This document shows positions 33,518-42,429 of a stretch of 42,956 nucleotides of DNA, in pieces (the stretch's first letter is position 1; the number at the start of each line of letters is the position of its first letter). A program made the position numbers and the translations under genes. Under the pieces are notes generated by a model. The model saw only the letters and a program-made list of their open reading frames with translations. It ran no database searches and had not been told where the DNA came from. This DNA comes from DMER01 sp003451645 (GTDB taxonomy: Bacteria > Pseudomonadota > Alphaproteobacteria > Micropepsales > Micropepsaceae). The stretch covers positions 1 to 42,956 of the forward strand of contig DALYLR010000032.1 of the NCBI GenBank assembly GCA_031976175.1, in the 5' to 3' direction.

Positions 33518-33943
33518 CCGAGATTTAATCCACTTCTATCGTTTCATCCGGTCTCAAAACGCCCCAGTTTATCTGTGTTCAACGCCTTTGGTTCCAAAGC
33601 CTTTGCTCGCAAGCCCGACCCTAACCACGCGTCCCCAAAAAACTGGCTGTACCTGTTGAAACGCCCCCTAACAATTCACCAACCGTAGGCCCTTATCCAA
33701 CTTATCCGACCCACTCCGCCGCGCCGAGGTTTGCGGCAATGTGTGTCCAGGCCTTCTCTACAGCTATTGTTTTACCTCCACACTCGAATCAGCTGAAATA
33801 ACTCTTTGTTGCGGTTTATTACGTGATTTCCTTGGCTTAGCTGTCCGAAAGCAACCAAAGCGGGTATCGGCGCAGAGCCCACAGTCAACCAAAATGGTTG
33901 CTGCGGGCCAGATTCGCGGAAGTTGTTGCTGAAGCACCACAGG
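33518..33943. other. ftsZ-lpxC intergenic region with hairpins
   Basis: 426 bp without a convincing ORF, the largest gap in the window. It contains a long imperfect hairpin just after ftsZ (33877-33908) and a small one, CTTTGG-TT-CCAAAG, at 33586-33599. GCAACCAAA is found at 33851-33859, and CAACCAAA again in the stem at 33886-33893. Candidate lpxC promoter elements on the minus strand are weak. Two GANTC sites (33786, 33911) occur, which is about chance. Confidence 0.5.
33877..33908 (-). terminator. Imperfect hairpin 36 nt after ftsZ
   Basis: On the plus strand GCCC-a-CAG-t-CAACCA and TGGTTG-CTG-c-GGGC pair around AAA, giving 13 bp with one mismatch and one bulge. No T run follows on the minus strand, so it is at best a weak or factor-aided terminator; mRNA 3'-end stabilisation is the other reading. 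Confidence 0.45.
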
Positions 33944-35614
33944 CTAGTTGCTCTGGCGCCTAAGGAAGGCAGGAATCTCCAGCTGATCGTCCGTCACTTC
34001 GTAGTGGGAGGATGGCAGCCGCCCACTGGACCCAGAGTACGGATTCGGACCGGCCTGACCCGCAGCGGGAGGTGTGGCGCGCTGCCCTTTCATCTCGCGT
34101 GATGGACGCTCAAGTCCCTGATCTGCGTTAATGAGCTTTGCCTTCCGTGTGGAGCTTGGGTCGCCAACCTGTGGTTCCGTCTTTCCCACCCCTCCTAGCC
34201 CCAAACTCACGCGGCCAAGCTCGGCGAGAATCGAGAGGGCGGATTTTTTCTTAGGATCGGCATGCGCGTCCTGAAGCTCTGGCCGGATGGCTCGCCCCGC
34301 ATAACGAGAATTGTCCATACCCGGCAAAATGGAGCCCTCATAGCCTGACAGATCAAGCGTCGTCGCATTTATGTCCGTGCGGCCGGCTGCAATACTGCCT
34401 GGCAGCGCACTGAGCGCGCCTTGATCGGCCGCAACGCGCGCAGCGATCTGCCGGGCGTCGGCCAGGATGCGTTCATCCGCGTCTGCTTGCTGCTGTGCGC
34501 TATGAGTTTGCGCGATTTCGGCTTGCAGCGCATGAACGGGGTTGACCGCAGCCACATGCGCAGGCGCAGGGCTCGCAGCCGCTGGGGTGGCTGCCGGAGT
34601 GGAACGAGCCATCTCGGCAACCGGTTTTGGCGGCATCATCTTGAGAGCGTCGGAGTCGATGCCCGTTGCCACGACCGACACCCGCATTTTCCCTTGCAGT
34701 CGCTCGTCAAAGGTCGAACCAACGATAATGTTGGCGTCGGGATCGACCTCCGCACGGATCTTGTTGGCTGCCTCGTCCACTTCATAAAGGGTCAGGTCAT
34801 CGCCGCCCGTGATGTTAATCAGTACGCCCTTGGCACCTTTCATGGAGGAATGATCGAGCAGAGGATTTGAGATCGCGGCTTCCGCCGCGCGTTGGGCGCG
34901 GTCTTGGCCGTCCGCCTCCCCCGTTCCCATCATCGCTTTACCCATTTCAATCATGACTGTGCGCACATCGGCAAAGTCCAGATTGATAAGGCCGGGCATG
35001 ACCATCAGATCGGTCACGCCGCGGACGCCTGAATAAAGGACATCGTCCGCCATCGCGAAGGCCTTCGCGAATGTCGTCTTTTCATTGGCGACACGGAACA
35101 AATTCTGGTTGGGAATGACAATCAGCGTATCCACACAGGCCTGCAGCCGGTGAATGCCTTCGTCTGCCGCCCGCATGCGCCGTTGCCCTTCAAACGCAAA
35201 GGGCTTGGTGACAACACCGACGGTCAAGATGCCGAGGTCGCGCGCTGCCCGCGCGATGACGGGAGCCGCACCAGTACCCGTGCCGCCGCCCATGCCTGCG
35301 GTGATGAAGACCATATGCGCGTTGGAGAGCGCTTCGCGAATATCCTCAAGGCTTTCCTCGGCGGCAGCGGCACCGACTTCCGGCCGCGATCCCGCGCCCA
35401 GACCTTGCGTCAATGTATTGCCGAGCTGAATGCGGCGCATCGCGCGCGAGTTGGCGATGGCTTGCGCATCCGTATTGGCAACAACGAATTCGACGCCATC
35501 CAGCGCCGACTCCACCATGTTGTTCACGGCATTGCCGCCAGCGCCGCCGACACCAAATACAACAATCCGCGGCTTCAACTCGGTGAAGTCCGGCGCCCTA
35601 AGGTTAATAGCCAT
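33944..35614 (-). CDS. ftsZ: Cell division GTPase FtsZ
   Basis: Tubulin homologue that forms the cytokinetic Z ring. The GTPase core spans residues 1 to about 320: FGVGGAGGNAVNNM (T1), the tubulin signature GGGTGTG at 109-115, and NLDFADVRTVM (T7). A linker of roughly 220 residues, rich in Ala, Pro, Gln and charged residues, follows; this is much longer than the E. coli linker of about 50. The C-terminal peptide DDQLEIPAFLRRQ binds FtsA and other partners. ATG 35614 (MAINLRAPDFTELKPR) is the family start; TTG 35620 lies closer to the AGGAGA site (5 nt) and would add two residues. A GANTC methylation site (35631-35635) abuts that site. Confidence 0.98.
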   Translation of the reverse strand: MAINLRAPDFTELKPRIVVFGVGGAGGNAVNNMVESALDGVEFVVANTDAQAIANSRAMRRIQLGNTLTQGLGAGSRPEVGAAAAEESLEDIREALSNAHMVFITAGMGGGTGTGAAPVIARAARDLGILTVGVVTKPFAFEGQRRMRAADEGIHRLQACVDTLIVIPNQNLFRVANEKTTFAKAFAMADDVLYSGVRGVTDLMVMPGLINLDFADVRTVMIEMGKAMMGTGEADGQDRAQRAAEAAISNPLLDHSSMKGAKGVLINITGGDDLTLYEVDEAANKIRAEVDPDANIIVGSTFDERLQGKMRVSVVATGIDSDALKMMPPKPVAEMARSTPAATPAAASPAPAHVAAVNPVHALQAEIAQTHSAQQQADADERILADARQIAARVAADQGALSALPGSIAAGRTDINATTLDLSGYEGSILPGMDNSRYAGRAIRPELQDAHADPKKKSALSILAELGRVSLGLGGVGKTEPQVGDPSSTRKAKLINADQGLERPSREMKGQRATPPAAGQAGPNPYSGSSGRLPSSHYEVTDDQLEIPAFLRRQSN

Positions 35615-35734
35615 GAGCAAAGCATCTCCTGAATCGTGTTAAATTCCCACTGCTTCACCCGACACATCCCGTAACCCAGCCATGGCAGCGTTTTTTGTTT
35701 TGTGCTTCATGGTGACGCCATTGCAGCGCCAAAG

Positions 35735-37051
35735 TTAAAATCTTTCCTTAATCCAGCGTGACACGCCAAAAAGTTTTTTTACCGGCCAGGGCGCCACCGG
35801 CTCTTCCAGCGGCAAGACTTCTGGTGCTCCCGTCCGGTTTGCTTCCAGCGCCGCACGCAAAACCAAGCCAGCACAGGCGGCGAAAGCGCCGCCATTGTTC
35901 GCTTCGGTAAGCCCTGACATCCGCAATGGCCGCCCGAGACGGGCCTGGCGGCCGAAAATTTGGGATGCAAGCTCGCGCAAACCGTTGAGCGGTGCCGAGC
36001 CGCCGGTAATTACGAGGCCGCGCCCGCTAATTTTGTCATAGCCGCAATTCACAAGACGGTCGCGCACAATTTCCAGAATTTCCTCCGCCCGCGGACGGAT
36101 GATGGAGGTGAGAGACTTACGCGGCGCCTTGATGTGGCTATAGGCATCGTTCTCGCCCACGCGCGTCACGACAATTGTATCGCGCTCGTCATGCGCACCG
36201 GGAATGACACTGCCATAGAGTGTCTTGAGACGTTCCGCCTGACTGACCGTGGTCGACAGGCCCCTGGCAACATCGGTTGTGATGTGATTGCCGCCCAGCG
36301 CTATCCGGTCTGTATGGATCATCTGCCCTTGGGCAAAAACGGTCAGCGAGGTGGTGCCGCCGCCAATATCCACGACGACGGTCCCAAGCTTGCGCTCATC
36401 TGGAACGGTGGTTGCAATACCTGAGGCAAGACCGCTGAGGACCCTGTCTTGCACATCCAAATGGCAGCGCTGCACACAAAGTTCCAGGTTCTCAATAGGC
36501 CCGCGCATTGCGGAGACCACCAGAACACGCGCGCCCAACCGGCTGCCGATCATGCCCCGTGGGTCGAGGATATCGTGCGTGTGGTCAACGGCATAGGAAA
36601 CTGGCGCGGAGAACATGATATCTGCCCCGCGCACAGAGCACTTGGCACGCGCGGCCGCCACGGCATTGCGTACATCGCGTTCATCGATCTCGCGGCCGGC
36701 GACCGGAACTTCGGCTCCGCCACAATGGCTTTCTGGATTGGCGCAATTCAGCGCAAGGATGATCGACTGCAGGGTGAGACCCGCTTGGCCCTCGGCTTGC
36801 GCCACTGCGGAGCGCACCGCATCTTCGGCTGCGTCAAGATCGATGATCGCGCCCGCCCGCACCCCGCGTGAGGCTGTGAGCCCAGAGCCGATGACGCGCA
36901 GCAAAGGCGAACCATCCGGATTGACCCCATCCACTTGCGCTATCAGGCACGCAGCCTTTGTCGTGCCCAGATCGAGCCCGGCATAGATTGCTTGACGCTG
37001 AATTGCGCGCCGGCTTCCGCGCGCGGATCCACGGCCCTGTCCCGTTTGCAT
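35735..37051 (-). CDS. ftsA: Cell division protein FtsA
   Basis: Actin-like ATPase that tethers FtsZ to the membrane and recruits late division proteins. YAGLDLGTTKAACLIA is the first phosphate loop, VVDIGGGTTSLTVFAQG the second, and LVITGGSAPLNGLRE the adenosine motif. The subdomain 1C insertion lies between. The C-terminal PVKKLFGVSRWIKERF is the conserved amphipathic membrane-targeting helix. The N-terminus has a basic leader of about 20 residues before the fold. ATG 37051 directly follows the ftsQ stop codon with no spacer; ftsZ starts about 120 bp downstream. Confidence 0.97.
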   Translation of the reverse strand: MQTGQGRGSARGSRRAIQRQAIYAGLDLGTTKAACLIAQVDGVNPDGSPLLRVIGSGLTASRGVRAGAIIDLDAAEDAVRSAVAQAEGQAGLTLQSIILALNCANPESHCGGAEVPVAGREIDERDVRNAVAAARAKCSVRGADIMFSAPVSYAVDHTHDILDPRGMIGSRLGARVLVVSAMRGPIENLELCVQRCHLDVQDRVLSGLASGIATTVPDERKLGTVVVDIGGGTTSLTVFAQGQMIHTDRIALGGNHITTDVARGLSTTVSQAERLKTLYGSVIPGAHDERDTIVVTRVGENDAYSHIKAPRKSLTSIIRPRAEEILEIVRDRLVNCGYDKISGRGLVITGGSAPLNGLRELASQIFGRQARLGRPLRMSGLTEANNGGAFAACAGLVLRAALEANRTGAPEVLPLEEPVAPWPVKKLFGVSRWIKERF

Positions 37052-38032
37052 TTAGGTATCCCTGCCCTCAACAGCAGGCGTTTGCGGGGCCGTATCAGGC
37101 TGTGGCGGCACCTTCACAATCATGCGGTCTGGAAAGCGCAAATCGATCGCCACGATGCCGTGCGCTTCGATATTGTTCTTCCAATCAAGGTCCGCCAGAT
37201 CGTGCAATGCTACCTCCGCATTCACCTCTGGCAGACGTACTTCAACGCCGTTATCAAGAAGTAAATTCCAGCGCCTCTCCGCAACAAGTATCGCGGCCTT
37301 GACCCGCGCCTTCACACTGGGTTCCCGCGCCAGCAAATTAAAGAGACCATCTGCGCGCTCTGCGGCTCCCTTGCCCACGACGAGCATCAAATGCCGGAAG
37401 CGCGACGGATCATGGGCGGCAATCGGCTGGCCGCTGCGATCAACGACCTTGATCACGCCGTCCATCTGCCACAATGCGTGCGGCCTGCGCTCGACGATCA
37501 GGACCTCGATGCGGTTAGGCCAGACTCTGCGCACCTCGGCGCGGGCCACCCAGCTCAGAGCCTCGAGCTTCGCCCGGATTTCCGCCGGATCGGCGAACAG
37601 GATGGAATCGCCTCTCTTGAAGCCAATTGTCGCATCGATGAGATCGCGCGGCGCTTGCACAACGCCGACGACATGCACTTTGTCGATGCGCAAACCTTGG
37701 TCGCTAATGAAGGCGAGCACCGATGCTTTCATTCTGCCGAAAGCACCGGGCAAATAGCCGCCATCAATCAAACCTGCAGCCGCCACGAGCGCGAAGAAGG
37801 ATGCGACGAGCGCAAATGTGCGCGCAGACCGCGAGGCCGACGTCCTGGCCGCCATCTTCCAGCGCTGAAAGAAATTGGGGACATCTTCCTCGATCTCGTC
37901 GACTTTTTGGCGGCGCCGGACGGGAGCACCCTTGCGCCGTTGCGGCGCCGGGCCTCGCGCAGCGGCGGGCCTGCGCCGCCTCGGACGGGGCGCTTCGAGC
38001 ACGTCATCATCGGCGGACTCTACCGCTGACAC
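37052..38032 (-). CDS. ftsQ: Cell division protein FtsQ
   Basis: Single-pass inner-membrane protein that links FtsB/FtsL with other divisome parts. Layout: a very basic cytoplasmic tail rich in Arg and Pro (residues about 15-65), one transmembrane helix (FALVASFFALVAAAGLI), the POTRA domain (LRIDKVHVVGVVQAPRDLIDATIGFKRG ... VERRPHALWQ), and the FtsQ domain with a proline-rich end. The frame is open to ATG 38053, which has no ribosome binding site. GTG 38032 has GGAGG 7 nt upstream, so I chose it; it overlaps the ddl end by 13 bp. ftsA follows without spacing. Confidence 0.94.
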   Translation of the reverse strand: MSAVESADDDVLEAPRPRRRRPAAARGPAPQRRKGAPVRRRQKVDEIEEDVPNFFQRWKMAARTSASRSARTFALVASFFALVAAAGLIDGGYLPGAFGRMKASVLAFISDQGLRIDKVHVVGVVQAPRDLIDATIGFKRGDSILFADPAEIRAKLEALSWVARAEVRRVWPNRIEVLIVERRPHALWQMDGVIKVVDRSGQPIAAHDPSRFRHLMLVVGKGAAERADGLFNLLAREPSVKARVKAAILVAERRWNLLLDNGVEVRLPEVNAEVALHDLADLDWKNNIEAHGIVAIDLRFPDRMIVKVPPQPDTAPQTPAVEGRDT

Positions 38033-38946
38033 GATGCGTCCTCCACAATCCATCGCACCAGCTGCGCAAAGGTCATGTTGTGATACGCCGCTTGCTCCGG
38101 CACGAGCGAGGTGGGCGTCATACCTGGTTGCGTATTGACCTCCAGGATGATCATCCGCCCCGGTTCGCCCTTTGTGTCGTCATAGCGCAAATCGGTGCGC
38201 GACACCCCACGGCAGCCTAAGGCCTTATGGGCTGCAAGCGCGATCGCCATCGCCTCGTCATAGGCATGCTTGTGGATCTTGGCGGGAATGACATGGACCG
38301 ATCCCCCCGCTGCATATTTGGCTTCATAGTCATAGAAGGTCGTGTTGGACACAATATCCGTGACCCCCAGTGCCCGGTCGCCCATAACGGCAACGGTCAG
38401 CTCACGGCCGGGCACGAATTCTTCAACCATGACCTCGGAGCCCAAGGTCCAGTTCGGGTCCATCAGCGCATCTGGCGGCCGGTTGTCGCCAGGCCGAATA
38501 ACAAAGACGCCTACGGACGAGCCTTGATTGACTGGTTTGATCACGTAAGGCGGCTCAAACCCGCTTTGGGTCGCCGCGATATGGCGCTCCATCACTTTTG
38601 ACTTGACGATGGGAACGCCCGCTTGCGCGAACACCGCTTTGGCGCGCTCTTTGTGCATCGCCAAGGATGAGGCCAGAACGCCGGAGTGGGTGTACGGAAT
38701 TTCAAGAATTTCCAGGAGCCCTTGCACACAGCCATCCTCGCCCCATTGCCCGTGCAAGGCATTGAAGCAGACATCTGGCTTGATACGGGTCAACACATCG
38801 GCCAAATCATGGCCCGCATCGACCTCGGTGACGGGGTAGCCCTGCTCACGCAGCGCCTTGGCACATGCTGCCCCAGAGACGAGGCTCACTGGCCGCTCCG
38901 CGGACCACCCTCCCATCAATACGGCCACATGCGGTAATGCCGTCAC
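38020..38946 (-). CDS. ddl: D-alanine--D-alanine ligase
   Basis: ATP-grasp enzyme making the D-Ala-D-Ala dipeptide for the peptidoglycan stem. HVAVLMGGWSAERPVSLVSG is the N-terminal family motif, PYVIKPVNQGSSVGVF the ATP-binding loop, and ILEVNTQPGMTPTSLVPEQA the Mg-binding C-terminal motif. The frame opens at ATG 38985, but GTG 38946 gives the usual N-terminus, has AAGGGG upstream, and forms a GTGA overlap with the murB stop, so I chose it. Length is then 308, standard for Ddl of this class. ftsQ starts inside its last codons. Confidence 0.96.
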   Translation of the reverse strand: MTALPHVAVLMGGWSAERPVSLVSGAACAKALREQGYPVTEVDAGHDLADVLTRIKPDVCFNALHGQWGEDGCVQGLLEILEIPYTHSGVLASSLAMHKERAKAVFAQAGVPIVKSKVMERHIAATQSGFEPPYVIKPVNQGSSVGVFVIRPGDNRPPDALMDPNWTLGSEVMVEEFVPGRELTVAVMGDRALGVTDIVSNTTFYDYEAKYAAGGSVHVIPAKIHKHAYDEAMAIALAAHKALGCRGVSRTDLRYDDTKGEPGRMIILEVNTQPGMTPTSLVPEQAAYHNMTFAQLVRWIVEDASCQR

Positions 38947-39860
38947 GCGCTCACCCCTTTGCGTCCAATCCGTTTGATTTCCCATTCAAGCTGCACGCCC
39001 GTTGCGGCAAGGACTCGCGCCCTCACCTCTTCGCCAAGTGCCTCAAGCGTATCGCCACTGGCCTCGCCATGGTTAATGAGGAAATTACAATGAAGTGTTG
39101 ATACCTGCGCGTCACCGCGAGAAAGCCCGCGGCAGCCGGCCTGATCGATCAACTGCCACGCTTTGTGCGCGGGCGGGTTCTTGAAAGTTGACCCACCCGT
39201 GCGGCTCTTGATCGGCTGGGTTTGCGCGCGCGCATTGGTAATCTCGGTCATGCGAGCCTCGATCTGCTCCTTGTCGCCGGGCGAGCCCTCGAACACAGCT
39301 TCAACAAAGATCAAATCTGTGGGCGCAGAAGATTGACGATAGGTAAACGACATGTCCGCATTCGAAAGAACGTAGCGCCTGCCTTTGCGGTCCAATGCGG
39401 CCGCTGAGACCAGGACATCCTTGAACTCACGGCCATAGGCGCCCGCATTCATCCGCAAGCCACCGCCTACGGATCCAGGAATCCCACGCATGAACTCAAG
39501 CCCCGTCAAGCCAGCATCAAGGGCCGCCTTCGCGACCGCCACATCCAACACTGCCGCCCCCGCGGTGAGCTGAGTGCTGTTGACTGTGATGCCCGCAAAG
39601 GATTTGCCCGCAAGACGCACCACCACGCCTTCAATGCCACCATCACGAACCAGGAGGTTGGAGCCTACGCCCACCGCCATCACCGGAACATCGTCCGGAC
39701 ACTGAGCGAGGAACTCTGCCAAATCATCGGTGTCTGCGGGCATGAACAGCACGTCAGCAGGTCCGCCCGCCCGAAACCATGTCAGTCCGCTCATCGCCGC
39801 CTTTGGGATGTAACGGCCGCGCACAGCCGGAAGGCGCGAGGTCAACCCAACTTGGCTCAC
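38943..39860 (-). CDS. murB: UDP-N-acetylenolpyruvoylglucosamine reductase
   Basis: FAD-dependent reductase forming UDP-MurNAc from the enolpyruvyl intermediate, using NADPH. TWFRAGGPADVLF starts the FAD domain, AVGVGSNLLVRDGG follows, GIPGSVGGGLRMNAGAYG is the FAD-pyrophosphate region, and GGSTFKNPP holds the Ser that protonates the enol; the late Glu is in LEWEIKRIG. The absence of a long third-domain insertion fits the shorter type II enzymes. The frame is open to 39953 inside murC; GTG 39860, in a GTGA overlap with the murC stop and GAGG upstream, is the better start. Confidence 0.96.
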   Translation of the reverse strand: MSQVGLTSRLPAVRGRYIPKAAMSGLTWFRAGGPADVLFMPADTDDLAEFLAQCPDDVPVMAVGVGSNLLVRDGGIEGVVVRLAGKSFAGITVNSTQLTAGAAVLDVAVAKAALDAGLTGLEFMRGIPGSVGGGLRMNAGAYGREFKDVLVSAAALDRKGRRYVLSNADMSFTYRQSSAPTDLIFVEAVFEGSPGDKEQIEARMTEITNARAQTQPIKSRTGGSTFKNPPAHKAWQLIDQAGCRGLSRGDAQVSTLHCNFLINHGEASGDTLEALGEEVRARVLAATGVQLEWEIKRIGRKGVSA

Positions 39861-41290
39861 CGCTCGCCCTCGCCATTCGCTGGGTCCGACCGGGCATGCA
39901 GCTGCTGCGGCAGAGCTTGCGCCCAATTCGTGACCGACCCGGCGCCCAAGCACACCACATAGTCCAGGGGCTTTGCCAGTTCGGCGATCAGGCCTGGCAG
40001 CTCTTCAGGGTCCTGCAGGGCGACAACATGCCGATGCCCATGCAAGCGCATGCTGTCCACGAGTGCGTCCCGGCTGATACCGTCAAGCGGCGCTTCTCCG
40101 GCCGCATAGACATCGGACACAATGACAATGTCCGCGCCATGCAGACAGGTCGAGAACTCATTGAACAGAGATTTCAGGCGGGAATAGCGGTGCGGCTGCA
40201 AGACAGCAATGATCCGCCCCAAGGCAGCCTGCCGCGCGGCTTTCATGACCGCGGCGATTTCAACCGGGTGATGCCCGTAATCGTCAATGACCGTTACACC
40301 ATTCCAGACGCCAGTCTTTGTGAAGCGCCGCTTCACCCCGCCAAACTGCGCGAGCGCTGTGCGGATCGTTTCAGCGGGCACGCCGATCTGCTGCGCCACC
40401 GCAATCGCGGCTAGCGAATTCTGCACATTGTGCTCACCCGGCATAGGCAGTCTGAGCTTTTCAATGACGCCAGCCCCGCCCCGTACGCGCTGCGACAGCG
40501 TCACATCAAACTGCGAGGCACCATCGATGAAGCGCAGATTGGTCGCACGGACATCCGCCTGCGGACTAAATCCATAGGCCAAGATACGCCGGTCATTGAT
40601 CCGCCCAATCATTGCCGCAACCTCTGGATGATCGATGCACATCGCGGCAAAGCCATAGAAGGGAATGTTCTCGACAAAGGTCTGAAACGCCGCCTTGACC
40701 GCATCAAAAGTTTTGTAGTGATCGAGGTGTTCCGCATCGATATTGGTCACGACTGCAATCGTGGCGGGGAGTTTCACGATGGTGCCATCTGACTCGTCGG
40801 CCTCGACGACCATCCAGTCGCTCTGGCCCAGCCGCGAATTCGTCCCATAGGCATTGATGATCCCGCCATTGATGACCGTCGGGTCGAATGCGGCGGCATC
40901 GAGAAGTGTAGCGACCATTGTTGTCGTCGTGGTTTTGCCATGCGTGCCCGCGATTGCCACGGCTTGCTTTAGCCGCATCAGCTCCGCCAGCATCTCCGCG
41001 CGTTTGACCACAGGCATCAACCGCGCGCGGGCCTCCATCAATTCCACATTGTCAGGCCGCACTGCCGCGGAGACCACAGCCACTTCGGCTGCTCCAAGGT
41101 TCTGCGCTTTGTGCCCGATGGCGACTGGGATGCCCTGATCGCGCAAGCGCTTCACATTGGCGCTGTCGCTTTGATCAGAGCCCTGGACGCGATAGCCGAG
41201 ATTATGCATGACCTCGGCGATGCCGCTCATGCCGATCCCGCCGATACCGATGAAGTGAACGGGGCCCGTTTGTAAAGGTAAGCGGCTCAC
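39857..41290 (-). CDS. murC: UDP-N-acetylmuramate--L-alanine ligase
   Basis: Adds the first stem amino acid, L-alanine, to UDP-MurNAc in the cytoplasm. The N-terminal Rossmann domain starts with FIGIGGIGMSGIAE; the ATP P-loop GTHGKTT is at residues 115-121; MVVEADESDGT and NIDAEHLDHY are the central Mur ligase motifs; DDYGHHPVEIAAV and LQPHRYSR mark the C-terminal domain. Length 477. The start is GTG 41290 with GGAG 7 nt upstream, in a GTGA overlap with murG. Confidence 0.97.
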   Translation of the reverse strand: MSRLPLQTGPVHFIGIGGIGMSGIAEVMHNLGYRVQGSDQSDSANVKRLRDQGIPVAIGHKAQNLGAAEVAVVSAAVRPDNVELMEARARLMPVVKRAEMLAELMRLKQAVAIAGTHGKTTTTTMVATLLDAAAFDPTVINGGIINAYGTNSRLGQSDWMVVEADESDGTIVKLPATIAVVTNIDAEHLDHYKTFDAVKAAFQTFVENIPFYGFAAMCIDHPEVAAMIGRINDRRILAYGFSPQADVRATNLRFIDGASQFDVTLSQRVRGGAGVIEKLRLPMPGEHNVQNSLAAIAVAQQIGVPAETIRTALAQFGGVKRRFTKTGVWNGVTVIDDYGHHPVEIAAVMKAARQAALGRIIAVLQPHRYSRLKSLFNEFSTCLHGADIVIVSDVYAAGEAPLDGISRDALVDSMRLHGHRHVVALQDPEELPGLIAELAKPLDYVVCLGAGSVTNWAQALPQQLHARSDPANGEGER

Positions 41291-42429
41291 GCGCGATCTC
41301 CAGCACTGCTCTTGGTGGTTTTCGATACGGCGCGCAGAGCCAGCCCTTCCACGGCATCTGCCAACGCAGTGGTGGCACCCGGCCTTCCGAGCGAACGCGC
41401 AGTGTGCGCGAGCTTGGTCAACTGCTCTGGCTGTGCCACCAAGCGCACAAGGGTTTGGGTCAGGCTTTCAGCGGTCAGGGCCTTCTCCGGCACCATGATT
41501 GCTCCGCCACGATCTGCCAGGACCCGCGCATTGGCGGACTGATGATCATCCATCGCAAAGGGATAGGGGATGAGGATCGCCGGGCGGCCCAATGCGGTGA
41601 GCTCGGTCACCGTCGATGCCCCGGCGCGCGAGATCACCAGATGCGCCCGGGTAAGCCGCTCGCCCATATCGCTGAAGAATGGCGCAAGCTCATGTGTCAC
41701 ACCGCTCTGTTCGTAGGCAGCCCTCACCGCATTGAGGTCTTCCGGCCGGCATTGCTGTTCGATGCGCAGTCGTCCCCGCAACGCCTCAGGCAACTGCCCA
41801 ACCGCCTTTGGAACGATTTGGCTCAGCACGCGCGCGCCTTGGCTGCCGCCGAAGACAAGCACTGTCAGGCGGTCGCCGGCATTGGGCGGCAGATAGGCGA
41901 GTTCAGTGAGCGCAAGGATCGTCTCGCGCACCGGATTGCCAGTGACCACGACTTTGCCTTGAGCGGAGGACGGAACGCGCTCCATTCCCTCAAAGCTGGC
42001 GGCAATGATGCTCACGCGGGGCGCCAAGTAGCGGTTCACCCGCCCCAGAATGGCGTTCTGCTCATGCACCAGGGTAGGCAGATCGCGCCTCGATGCCGCA
42101 TAAAGTGTTGGCAGGCTTGGATAGCCGCCAAACCCCACCACAGCTGCCGGGGCGATGCGCCCCAATTGCGCTGAGGCGCTCAACATTCCGCGGCCCAGAG
42201 TGAATAGGGCTGCAGCCTTTCCAAACAGGCTGCGCCCAGCGAAGGTCGCCGAGGGAACCGTAACTATCTCGGCCGATGGAAACGCTTGCGCGTAATTGTG
42301 CCCGCGCGGATCGGTCATCAGAATGAGTTTCCATCCGCGCCTGGACAGCTCTGCGCCCAATGCTTGCGCTGGGAACAGGTGCCCGCCTGTGCCCCCGGCG
42401 GACAGCACGATGGGTTGACGGCCAGCCAT
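41287..42429 (-). CDS. murG: UDP-GlcNAc:lipid I N-acetylglucosaminyltransferase
   Basis: Glycosyltransferase (GT28) that converts lipid I to lipid II on the inner face of the membrane. SAGGTGGHLFPAQALGAEL is the first G loop, GFGGYPSLPTLYAA the second, VFGGSQGARVLS the UDP-GlcNAc domain loop, and ISRAGASTVTELTALGRPAILIPYP the nucleotide-sugar site. Length 380. The ATG at 42429 overlaps the ftsW stop by one base (TAATG). Confidence 0.97.
   Translation of the reverse strand: MAGRQPIVLSAGGTGGHLFPAQALGAELSRRGWKLILMTDPRGHNYAQAFPSAEIVTVPSATFAGRSLFGKAAALFTLGRGMLSASAQLGRIAPAAVVGFGGYPSLPTLYAASRRDLPTLVHEQNAILGRVNRYLAPRVSIIAASFEGMERVPSSAQGKVVVTGNPVRETILALTELAYLPPNAGDRLTVLVFGGSQGARVLSQIVPKAVGQLPEALRGRLRIEQQCRPEDLNAVRAAYEQSGVTHELAPFFSDMGERLTRAHLVISRAGASTVTELTALGRPAILIPYPFAMDDHQSANARVLADRGGAIMVPEKALTAESLTQTLVRLVAQPEQLTKLAHTARSLGRPGATTALADAVEGLALRAVSKTTKSSAGDRA

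Noticed and set aside
33786..33915. GANTC enrichment in the ftsZ-lpxC gap
   Set aside because: Two sites in 426 bp is about the number expected by chance at this base composition.
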